DNA of 38,451 nt, from positions 1-38,451 of the forward strand of contig CAYJPA010000057.1 in assembly GCA_964371945.1 (NCBI GenBank), written 5' to 3'. Every line of letters starts with the position of its first letter. Within the stretch, counting starts at the first letter, position 1. A program made the translations under genes and the position numbers. Shown piece after piece: positions 1 to 8,900 of this stretch. This stretch comes from CAYJPA01 sp964371945 (lineage in GTDB: Bacteria > Chloroflexota > Chloroflexia > Thermomicrobiales > UBA6265). The notes beneath the pieces are model-generated. The model worked only from the letters and a program-made list of their open reading frames with translations. It did no database searches and had not been told where the DNA came from.

Positions 1-236
1 CGCTGTCAAGACGGCTATTGTCGCACAACTATTCACGCCAGTCTGAGTACTTACCTGAAATCATGTTTCTTCTAAACACCACGAATGCCGCTATGCTTAT
101 GCGGCCGACATCCGCTTGTGTTCATTTCAGCAAAATCCCTGACTCACCTTCGGTAGACGTTCGAAAGCCACCTGTCACGACCACGAGACAACTTGTTCCA
201 GTCATCCTCTTGCGGAAACCATCCGATGGCGAGGCA

Positions 237-1202
237 ATGCAAACCTACGATGTAGCCGAATTCCTGGATCGAATCGCGGAGCCCACTCTTTCAGGGACGT
301 TCTCCGTCCGGATTGATGGCGGTGAGATTCCAATGCGTGTCAACCGCCGCAACTCGCCGACATTGATTGTCACTTTCGCCGGAGCAATCGATCGCTCGAA
401 ACTCAAACTACCTCAGTTTGGCGGCGCCAAATTGAACGAGCGCGTTCCGGGTACTGTGATCAGGATTGCCGACCCATCACTGACCCGCTCACCCCATATC
501 ACGGCTGCTTGGTACGCCGGCCACGAGGGTTTCGAAACTCAAAGCATCCTGCCGGACTTGATCAAGCAAACGGCAAAACAATGTCAGGCCGAAAGAATTA
601 TTTTCGTTGGAGGATCGGTCGGGGGTTTCGCGGCGCTTCACTACTCCTGGCGTGAACCGGGCAGTATTGCTTTGGTGACCAATCCGCAAACAAACATTGA
701 ACGTTTCGCAGAATGGCATCAACGCAACTATCGTAACTACTGCCGCCCCCACCTTGCGCTCGCAGAATCGCTTTCCTCTGTTATCACCAGCGATCTGACC
801 ACTGCCTACGGCAATGGATTCGACAACACCGTGATCTATTTGCAGAATGCGACAGACGCGTCGCACGTCCACAACCACTTCGCGCCATTTCTGTCTCGAA
901 TCGATAACGCTCATCAAAAGAAGATAATTCCGAGGCTCGGGTATTGGGGGCGACCGGGCCATGGTGGGATTCCCGCCGAGGAATGGTTGAGCTGGCTCAA
1001 AGCAGCGATCGCATCGCCAGCAGCATCAGCAGAGGCAATACAATCGACCCGAATGGAGTATGCGGCACACTGCGCAACGGAGAGGTCAGAACAAGAGCAG
1101 CGTGTCGCGGTTGACACGAGGCTCGCGATGGTCCTGGCAAGAGAGGCTCGAAAGTCGATCCAACGGGCCGTCAAGGCAAGTGAAACGCGGTGCCGTGAGT
1201 GA
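237..1202 (+). CDS. alpha/beta-hydrolase-like protein
   Basis: The reading frame is open to the left window edge, so the start is uncertain. ATG at 237 is used because sequence upstream of it does not look coding; ATG at 63 and TTG at 18 are alternatives. The motif GGSVGGF (Ser at codon 615-617) follows a hydrophobic strand (IIFV) and looks like the nucleophile elbow of an alpha/beta hydrolase. A GHGG motif near the C-terminus (His codon 960-962) could supply the catalytic His. No acidic partner could be assigned. There is no signal peptide. The stop overlaps the start of the GSCFA gene as GTGA, so the two are probably translated together, perhaps in acyl or polysaccharide modification. That role is inferred from context only; substrate unknown. 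Confidence 0.55.
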   Translation: MQTYDVAEFLDRIAEPTLSGTFSVRIDGGEIPMRVNRRNSPTLIVTFAGAIDRSKLKLPQFGGAKLNERVPGTVIRIADPSLTRSPHITAAWYAGHEGFETQSILPDLIKQTAKQCQAERIIFVGGSVGGFAALHYSWREPGSIALVTNPQTNIERFAEWHQRNYRNYCRPHLALAESLSSVITSDLTTAYGNGFDNTVIYLQNATDASHVHNHFAPFLSRIDNAHQKKIIPRLGYWGRPGHGGIPAEEWLSWLKAAIASPAASAEAIQSTRMEYAAHCATERSEQEQRVAVDTRLAMVLAREARKSIQRAVKASETRCRE

Positions 1203-2236
1203 GCTCACCATATGCCAACCTGCCGACTGAGTCATTCTGGCGACCGGCCGTCGCGGATCGTCATTACCTGGATTTCGAGCAAGTAGCGGTTGGTCCGTTT
1301 TTCCGGCCCGACGACAGGATCGCAACCGCGGGAAGTTGCTTCGCCCAGCATATCGGATATCGTTTGCGAGAGCGAGGTCTCGGATTTCTCGACCTCGAGC
1401 GCGCAACGGCAGGGTTCAAACCGGACCAAGCGAATCGCCATGGATTCGGACAGTTCTCCTGCCGGTTCGGCAACATCTATACGGTGCGGCAGTTACTCCA
1501 GGTCACCCAGGAAGCCCTCGGACTGCGGAAACCTGTTGATGGAATCTGGACCAGGAATTCACGCTTTTACGACGCAATGAGGCCGGGTGTCGATCCGGTT
1601 GGACACGCGACCGCCGAAGATGTGATCGCTCTACGGACTCAGCACTTAGGCAGAGTTCGCCAGCTGTTCCGGAGAATGAGCCTCTTCGTATTCACGCTGG
1701 GACTGACCGAGGCCTGGGAATCGCTTGAAGACGGGACGGTCTACCCGACCGCGCCGGGCACGATCGCCGGCTCATTTGAAGAGAACAAGTATGGGTTTCG
1801 GAATTTCCGATACATTCAAATTCTGGAGGATTTCGAGGAGTTCTGGGAGCTGCTGCGTGGAATCAACCCAGGCGCAAGGATGGTCCTGACGGTTTCTCCG
1901 GTCCCGCTCACTGCGACTGCATCGGGTGAGCACGTGCTCGTGGCGACGACTCAGTCGAAAGCTACCCTACGTGCGCTCGCGGGTGATCTTGCAAGCTGGG
2001 AAAGGGACATCTCGTACTTTCCATCGTATGAGTTGATCTCTTCACATCCCATGCGCGCTGCCTTTTTCAATCCGGACTTGAGGACCGTGAATAAAGCGGG
2101 CGTTGATTATGTGATGTCCCATTTCTTTCAATCCGGGAACCACGAGTCGCCGGATGCCGGCACGTCTTCTATTCAAGTCGATGATGGTCTCGACCTGATC
2201 TGCGATGATCAATTGCTGGATCAGTTCGCAAAGTAG
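1199..2236 (+). CDS. GSCFA domain-containing protein
   Basis: A 345-residue protein starting at GTG, with its start inside the stop of the upstream gene (GTGA). The signature GSCFA is at residues 45-49, preceded by the usual aromatic and acidic stretch, and gives the family its name. GSCFA proteins are related to SGNH/GDSL-type esterases; the Ser of the motif is the presumed nucleophile, but substrates are mostly unknown. Other family-like segments are FTLGLTEAW (about residue 164) and a C-terminal block with SSHPMRAAFF and NKAGVDYVMSHF, which may carry the His. The protein looks cytoplasmic. Together with the coupled hydrolase-like gene it suggests modification of an acylated or glycosylated substrate. 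Family assignment is firm, function is not. Confidence 0.85.
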   Translation: MSSPYANLPTESFWRPAVADRHYLDFEQVAVGPFFRPDDRIATAGSCFAQHIGYRLRERGLGFLDLERATAGFKPDQANRHGFGQFSCRFGNIYTVRQLLQVTQEALGLRKPVDGIWTRNSRFYDAMRPGVDPVGHATAEDVIALRTQHLGRVRQLFRRMSLFVFTLGLTEAWESLEDGTVYPTAPGTIAGSFEENKYGFRNFRYIQILEDFEEFWELLRGINPGARMVLTVSPVPLTATASGEHVLVATTQSKATLRALAGDLASWERDISYFPSYELISSHPMRAAFFNPDLRTVNKAGVDYVMSHFFQSGNHESPDAGTSSIQVDDGLDLICDDQLLDQFAK

Positions 2237-2271
2237 TTGCTTTGCGATTCAGCGTCCGAAGACCGGACAGT

Positions 2272-5200
2272 TCACGGCCAGATTTCGACTTCGGCCACTC
2301 CGCCGAGGTGCGATTCCGCATTTGGGTTCGTGAAGGTGATCTGAACGAATCGAATGTCGAGGCCGACATCGATCTCCTGCCAGGTTCCCGGCTCCAATGC
2401 GCCGGGATCAAGGAGCGTCAGCCACTCCCTGCGATCGGTTGAAACTTCCACGCGATAGAGTCCGGCGGCGAGGGTGCTACTGAAGAGCCATCGAATTTGA
2501 CCCACCGGCTTCGTCGAACCCAAATCGAGGAGGATGTAGGCTTCGTCCGGCGCGTCTTCATCGGTCACCCAAACCGTTGATTCGTCCTGGTCGAACAATA
2601 CTGAGCCACTCGTTGTGCCGGCGCTCTTGCGAACTCGCCGCACCCGGTATGGCTCCGGCTCGGACGTAGGCTCCTCAACGACCGCTTCGTCGATCGGCGC
2701 CTGGGTGGCAGTTGCCGTTTCGGCCGGGGTCGCGGTCTCGGTCTCGGGCGGTACCGGAGTCTCGGTTTCAGTCGCAGCCGGGTCAACCGCCGGCGTTTCC
2801 GTCGGCAGTACTGTTTCGGTCGGCGCTTCCGTTTCAGTAGTCTCGGGAGTTGCGGTCGGTGTCTCCGTCAGCTCGAACGTTCCTTCCGGGGTTGGCGTCG
2901 GAGTCGTGGTGGCAGTTGGCGTACCAGTCGCAGTAGGAGTCGGAGTCGCAGTCGCCGTAGTCGTTTCCGTTGGCTCCGATGCCTGAATCGTCGTGCCCAG
3001 GAGTTGTATCTCAGCGATCCCGCCGAGACGAAGCTCATTGTTCGGGTTCTCGAACCAGAAACGAACGTACTTCGCCGTGGTGCCAGACCTCGTCTGGACC
3101 TCCTGCCACTGACCAATCGGCTTGTTGGTCTTCGTGGTGACTTTCTTCCAGGTCACAAGATCGGTCGACGTTTCAATGAAGAACCGGTCGGCCATCCCGT
3201 ACGAACCGAAGACCCACCTGATCGTGCTCACCGAGGCGACGTTTTGCAGCCGAACAAGCACCCACGCCGACGACGGCGGAACGCTCGTGTTCGAGGTCAT
3301 CCAGACGGTGTTCAGGTTGTTATCACGCACATATCGATGTGCGACTCCGTTTGGCGAGTTGTCGCTGTTCACGATCTGCAGAGCGCCGGATGGTGGAGTA
3401 CTCACGGCCGTCGGGGTTGGCACACTGAACATCGTGAACGCGCCGCCGGGCGCGGACCAGACTTCGATCTCGGAGATACCACCAATCGGGTTGTCATTGT
3501 TTGGATTGTTTACCGTCCAGCGAATGAACTTCGCATCGCGGTCAACTGTCGCCTCTTGCCAAGTGAACAGCGGCGCATTCGTTCGCGTTGCGATGTTTGT
3601 CCAAGTCTGTCCATCCACCGATACATCGATCTTCAACACATCGGCCACATCCTGCAGCCCAAACATCCACCTGACAACGCCGACGTGCTTTGTGGTACCC
3701 AACGACACCTGCACCGCGGCCGTGGGAGGGATGATCGAACTGTCTCTGGTGCGCCAATAGGTTGTTGCGTTGCCGTCTTTAATTTTCGTCCCATTCTGAG
3801 AATTGGCCGTAAATGTGACAGATGAGATTGAGTACTTGGTTGGCGGCACAGGCGGATTCAGTGGTGGCGCGCCCGGTGCCCAAAGCTGGATTTCCGCGAT
3901 CCCGCCGAGCTTCAACTCACTGTTCGGATTGTTGAACCAAAAGCGAACATACTTTGCCGTGATGCCGGGCTTCGTAATCGCTTCCTGCCAGACACCGACC
4001 GGTTTGTTGGTTTTTGTGGTGACCTTCTTCCAGGTCACCAAGTCATTTGACACTTCGATGTAGAAGTTGTCGGCCATGCCGGTTACGCCGAAGATCCAGC
4101 GAATCGATCCGAGCGGCTGGCTGTTCTGCAGCCGTACGAGTACCCAGGCCGATGTGGGCGCCGTGCTTGTGCTCCTGGTCATCCAGACCGTACTGAGATT
4201 GCCGTCGCGCACGTATCGATGCGCTACCCCATTTGCTGAGTTGTCGCTGTTGACGATCGTTAGCGCATCGCTTGGCGGCGGGATCGCGACGGTTTGAAGC
4301 ACAGGTTCGGCAGCGCCATCAGTATCGCCTCCCAGGATTCCATTAGGGGCATTCTGAGCAACCGCCAGGCCGTAGAGCCAGCTCTTGGCACTATTCACAC
4401 TGACGTTTGAGTTCGTCGAAAGATAGAGGGCTAGAGCGCCGGTCACATGAGGCGTCGCCATACTCGTGCCGGAGCGATATGCCGTGCCCCCACCCATGCT
4501 CGTGGAGAGGACACACGTTCCGGGAGCCATGATGTCAACGTCCGGTCCAAAATTGCTGTAGTTGGCAAACCTGTCGTCCTGGGAACTGCTCGTTGAACAG
4601 CTGCCGGGCTTCGTTCCTCCCCCTCCAGCAGATCCATCAAAATCGTTGAACGCCGAAACGGCGATCACTTCGCTGAAAGTCGCCGGCGTAACATTGGCCG
4701 CCGACGATCCACCGTTCCCCGCCGCGGCGACGATCGGAATCCCCGCATCGAAAACTTTGCATACCGTTTCGTGAAGCGGCGAGCTCCAGTCGTTTGCATT
4801 CGGAGAACGCGTGCACGGCAGATCTGAACCGGACCCGGTCAAGCTCATATTGACGACGTCAATCGTTGAGCGGTTTGAATAGACCCAATCAAGACCACAG
4901 ATCAACGTTGCATCGCTTCCGACACCGCTGCCGTTCAGCACACGGACCGACCAAAGACGAGCTCCGGGAGCAACGCCAACCACCCCAACGTCATTGTCAA
5001 GCGCGCCGATTGTGCCCGCGACATGCGTGCCATGACCCGATTGATCCTGGAACGTGCCGGCGTTCGCGCAGTCGAAACCGCCGGCGATGTTTAGGTCGCC
5101 AGTATTCGGATCGATACCTGAGTCCAGCACCGCCACGTCAGCGTCGACGCGCTCGTCGATACCGTTGATCTTTGCGACATCGTTCGTGCCGGCGCCGATC

Positions 5201-5580
5201 CGGTTGACTCCGGCTGGAATGGTCTGGGCCGCCTGGTAGACCGGATTGTTGGGGAAGATCGCGACGACGTTCGGATCGTCCGCGAGCGCGTCCGCCTGCT
5301 CTTGCGTAATGGTTGCGGCATACCCGTCGATGACGTCGGTGAAGATGACGTCGGGTTCGATGCCGTCCTCGAGCGCCGCTGCTTCGACAATCGACGCGGG
5401 CTCCGATGTGCGATCCAGAATGACAATCACATCACCGGACGGAACTGGCTCGTCCTGTGCGGCTGCACGACGTTCCCCGGGGCCACCGTTGAGATCCGCG
5501 AAAGAGGTGACCACGACCGAGAGCACGAACAGTAGCGCGATGATGCCGCGACCTGAATTCGCAAACTGAGATAACCGCAT
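2272..5580 (-). CDS. secreted subtilisin-like S8 protease with four discoidin-type domains
   Basis: A 1102-residue exported protease. An N-terminal signal peptide (hydrophobic about 12-28) is followed by an inhibitor-I9-like propeptide (about 45-115). The S8 domain (about 125-405) has Asp153 in VLDSG, His183 in GHGTHVAG, oxyanion Asn289 in AAAGNG and Ser373 in GTSMATPH, so the catalytic set is complete. Four F5/8 type C (discoidin)-like beta domains follow, at about 439-569, 582-709, 733-862 and 972-1102. Domains 1 and 3 are near copies. A Thr/Pro/Glu-rich linker (about 868-970) precedes domain 4. The start ATG has a GGAG Shine-Dalgarno 6 bases upstream. It ends 35 bases from the convergent GSCFA gene. 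Discoidin domains usually bind carbohydrate or cell surfaces; the target here is unknown. No C-terminal membrane anchor is visible. Confidence 0.92.
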   Translation of the reverse strand: MRLSQFANSGRGIIALLFVLSVVVTSFADLNGGPGERRAAAQDEPVPSGDVIVILDRTSEPASIVEAAALEDGIEPDVIFTDVIDGYAATITQEQADALADDPNVVAIFPNNPVYQAAQTIPAGVNRIGAGTNDVAKINGIDERVDADVAVLDSGIDPNTGDLNIAGGFDCANAGTFQDQSGHGTHVAGTIGALDNDVGVVGVAPGARLWSVRVLNGSGVGSDATLICGLDWVYSNRSTIDVVNMSLTGSGSDLPCTRSPNANDWSSPLHETVCKVFDAGIPIVAAAGNGGSSAANVTPATFSEVIAVSAFNDFDGSAGGGGTKPGSCSTSSSQDDRFANYSNFGPDVDIMAPGTCVLSTSMGGGTAYRSGTSMATPHVTGALALYLSTNSNVSVNSAKSWLYGLAVAQNAPNGILGGDTDGAAEPVLQTVAIPPPSDALTIVNSDNSANGVAHRYVRDGNLSTVWMTRSTSTAPTSAWVLVRLQNSQPLGSIRWIFGVTGMADNFYIEVSNDLVTWKKVTTKTNKPVGVWQEAITKPGITAKYVRFWFNNPNSELKLGGIAEIQLWAPGAPPLNPPVPPTKYSISSVTFTANSQNGTKIKDGNATTYWRTRDSSIIPPTAAVQVSLGTTKHVGVVRWMFGLQDVADVLKIDVSVDGQTWTNIATRTNAPLFTWQEATVDRDAKFIRWTVNNPNNDNPIGGISEIEVWSAPGGAFTMFSVPTPTAVSTPPSGALQIVNSDNSPNGVAHRYVRDNNLNTVWMTSNTSVPPSSAWVLVRLQNVASVSTIRWVFGSYGMADRFFIETSTDLVTWKKVTTKTNKPIGQWQEVQTRSGTTAKYVRFWFENPNNELRLGGIAEIQLLGTTIQASEPTETTTATATPTPTATGTPTATTTPTPTPEGTFELTETPTATPETTETEAPTETVLPTETPAVDPAATETETPVPPETETATPAETATATQAPIDEAVVEEPTSEPEPYRVRRVRKSAGTTSGSVLFDQDESTVWVTDEDAPDEAYILLDLGSTKPVGQIRWLFSSTLAAGLYRVEVSTDRREWLTLLDPGALEPGTWQEIDVGLDIRFVQITFTNPNAESHLGGVAEVEIWP

Positions 5581-5915
5581 TCAGTTCTCCACGATCGCAT
5601 CGGCGGACAAGAGGCGCAAAGAGGGTGTTTCTTCGCATGTCGACCCGGAGGTCTTGTCTCTAGGATACGCCACGACGTCATGACCGCCAACAATGGGACT
5701 CCAAGTGCAGCGCGCGAAAATACGCTACGTGATGGTATTCGAAGTTGCGTTCATGGGTGATTTGCTGCATCCGAATGTGATTGCACTTATAGATTGCGCC
5801 ATTCGCATCCTTGAGCGAGAAGATTTCTGCGTCGTTGACCCCAATGGTCACAAATACGAGACGACGCCGGGGATTTCTCCCCGGCGTCGTCGTTCGAGAT
5901 CGAGACCCGCTGCGA
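5581..5915. other. intergenic region between protease and giant surface gene
   Basis: This stretch of 335 bases holds the hairpin at 5861-5890 and, by position, the promoter of the protease gene on the minus strand. A short plus-strand reading frame crosses it (5693-5959) but overlaps the end of the giant gene, runs through the hairpin and resembles no protein. No RNA gene was recognised. Confidence 0.5.
5861..5890. terminator. perfect 13-bp GC-rich hairpin, likely terminator
   Basis: Positions 5861-5873 pair perfectly with 5878-5890 around a 4-base loop (TTTC on the plus strand). It lies 26 bases past the stop of the giant surface-protein gene on the minus strand. The T-rich tail is weak (TCGTATTT), so intrinsic termination is likely but not certain. 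Its position would separate transcription of the giant gene from the protease gene. Confidence 0.65.
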
Positions 5916-8900
5916 TCAAGCCGCGTGGCGATACCCTCGCTGCCGGCGGCGGATACTGAAGGCGGCGAGTCCGAGTAGCGGCCACATCAAACCAAAGAGC
6001 AGCGCTCCTCCATCTGGTGTCGATCCAAAGAAACCGGACTCCGCGGTCAGGTTCCGGCCCGCGGTCGTACCGGCGCCAGTGTTCGGCGGCTCCTTGGTTG
6101 GGATGCAATTGAAGATCCAGACATTTGTCCGCTCGCCGGCGCGGGCCAGGAGATTCCCCTGGGCGTCGACATTGTCGGACTCGGCATGGCACCAGTCGGC
6201 GCCGACTTCCTTGAGCTGGTAGGTGCCCGGCTTAAGGTTGCTGAACCGGAGTAACCCGTCCTCGCTCGTCACGCCAGTCTTGCTCGGCTTGAAGGTCGTG
6301 CCCTGTTTGACCGAAAGCGCAAACTTCGCACCGTCGGTGTAAACGGAGCAGTTCTCGAACCAATCGAAGTTGGTCGGGATCTTGCCCTGGATATCGCACA
6401 CGTACTTGTGCACGACGATCGCCCCAGTCGAATCGGTCAGCTCGTCAGGCACGTTGAACCACGTGCAGTTCATCACATCGCCTTGGCCGAGCTCGAGATT
6501 AATTGTCGTGCCCAGGACCTTGTAGTCCGGCGCATCCGGGTCGTAGCCGCAGAATGCGAAGACCGTGGAGGCCCCCGCCGGCGGCTCCTCACGGAGTGAG
6601 TAGCTTCCCGCGGGCAGTTGAGTGAAGGTTGTTTTGCCCTTTTGTCCGGAGGCGCCAGTCGTCCGCTTCTGCACGGTTTCGCCTGAGACCCGGAAGACAA
6701 CGCCATTGGTCAGCGACGTGTCGTCAGCGCAATTGTTGACGAAGTCCGCGTAGTAGACGCCTTCGAAACCGGCATCGCAGGTGTACTTGGTCACCTTGAT
6801 CGTCGCCGGCTTCGGTTCGGGTGGCTTCACGTAGTTGAGCACGATGATCGTGGTCTGCTGGTTGACGTAGACGGTGAAGTCTTCAGTCGCGCCGGTGGAC
6901 TTTTCGGTCATTGTGTAGGAGCCGGCCTTGAGCGTCGCATGGTACTCACCATCGCTGCCGGTGTTGAAGGTGATCGCCTCGCCACCGCCGGTCTTCGGCT
7001 TGATCGTGAAGACCGCATTGCCCTTCTTGCAGTTGGCAGTCTGAGCGAGTTTGTCCGGCCCTGGGTCCGATGAATCGAGCGCGAGGGAGAACTCGCCTCC
7101 CTTGCCGGCTGGGCAGAAGAACTTGATCACCAGAATCGAGCCATCAGTTGGTTCCGGCTCCTTCTTCTTGTCCACGATCGTGATCTTCGTGGTCAGACCC
7201 GGCTTCAAGGTGATGTTCGTCTTGTCCGCCGCCTTTTGGTAACCGCTCGGAGCCTTGGTCTCGGTTACCTTGTAGATCTTATCGGCCGGCAGGTTGCTGA
7301 ACGATACCTCGCCGGACGCGGTGGTGCACTTCGCGCCCTCGCTGTTTGGATCCGGTGTGATCTTGAAGCAGGCGTTTTGAAGCACGTGACCCTGCTGGTT
7401 CACCTTCCGAATGACGATCCGGCCTGGCTGCAGGTCATTCTCGACGGTAACTGTCTTGTTCTGACCATTCTCAATGGTCACGGAGAAGTCCGCAATCTGA
7501 ATGTAGTCGAGCGACGGCCGCTTGGTTTCGCGAACCGTGTAATCGCCGACCGCCACATTCGCGAAGGTAATCGTGCCGTCGTTGTCGCCATCGGCATTGT
7601 CACAACGGCTGGCCTTGATGATTGCGCCCTTCTTCAAGGAGAAGCACGCGCCTGGTAGCGGATCTCCGTTCTCGTCGACCTTCTTGATCGTTAGCGTGCC
7701 CTTTTCGGTCGCCGGCGGGGTCTCAGTGTTCTTGATGATCAAGTTCACGCCGCCGCCTGGCGGTACCACGATATCCTGATCCGCCGCCGGGTCGTATCCG
7801 CCGGGAGACTGAGTTTCGATCAGCGTCCAGTTTCCAGCCGGGACTTCCTCGAAGAAGATGATTCCGACTTCGCCGTCGCCGTCGCTTGGGGTTTGATCGC
7901 AGGCTTCATATTCGATGCCCGTTCCGCGATCGAGCCCGAAACAAGATCCGTCGAGCAGCGTGCTGCCGTCTTCGGCGGTCTTGGTGATCAATATCCAGCC
8001 CGGCTTCAGCGTATTGACAACATCGATCTCCTTGGTGTCGTTGCCCGCAACAACAGAGACAGCCTGGTCAGGCGCCGGTTCGTAGTCCGCCGACGGCGCC
8101 GTTGTCTCACGCAGCGTGTAGTTGCCCTTCTCGACATCCGCGAAGAAAATCTTGCCGTCGTCTGTACCGTCGGCATCGTCGCACGTCGGTCCAGCAATCA
8201 CGGTGTTGCCGCTTCTTAATGAGAAGCAAGAACCAGTCAGCGGATCGCCGTTCTCGTCGATCTTGTTGATGGTCAGACTGCCGGTTGTATCCGAGATTGG
8301 CTTGTCCTTGATCAGTACGGACTTGACCCCGGAATTCGAGATCGTCGTTGACCTGTCGGCCGCAAGTTCGTAGCCGGCCGGCGCGACCGTCTCCTCGATG
8401 TCATAGTCACCGAACGCGAGGTCATTGAACCGGATCACGCCGGTCGTGCCGCTGGCATCGAAGCCATCGTTATCGCAGAGCTCGATCTCGCCGCCCGGTC
8501 CCGTGACCTTGAAGCAAGCCCCACCCTGCAGCAGATTGGTGTCGTCCGCCCGTTTGACGATCTGGAGATCGCCCTGAGTCGGCGGCTCAATAATGATGAT
8601 GATGATGATGATGATGATGATGTTGACCTGGACCGTCACCGTCTTTTCATGAGGCGCAGGAGCGGCATTGAGTCCGGCCGACGGAAGGAGCCGTCCAGCC
8701 TGACCGCCGACCATGGAAGCTCGGAATCCCAACGGTGCCCCGGTCGAGCTCGTACCAACTCCATTGAACGAGCGGTTCAACGCGGCGAGCTCTTCCGGCA
8801 GGTCGCTTTGCACAATGCTGTATGTCCCGACCGGAAGATCTTCCAGCAGAAGCATTCCCTCGGCCGGATCTTGATCCTCGTCGCCTCCGTCGCAGTATTC

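Noticed and set aside
2615..2986. Val/Ser/Gly-repeat open frame on the plus strand
   Set aside because: It is the antisense reading of the Thr/Pro/Glu linker of the protease.
5693..5959. 88-codon plus-strand frame between the protease and giant genes
   Set aside because: It runs through the terminator hairpin into the giant gene and has an Arg-rich, non-family C-terminus.
6070..6095. PPNTG as an LPXTG-type sortase signal
   Set aside because: It deviates from LPXTG and lies about 24 residues before the hydrophobic segment, longer than usual; no sortase gene is in the window. A plain membrane anchor is more likely.
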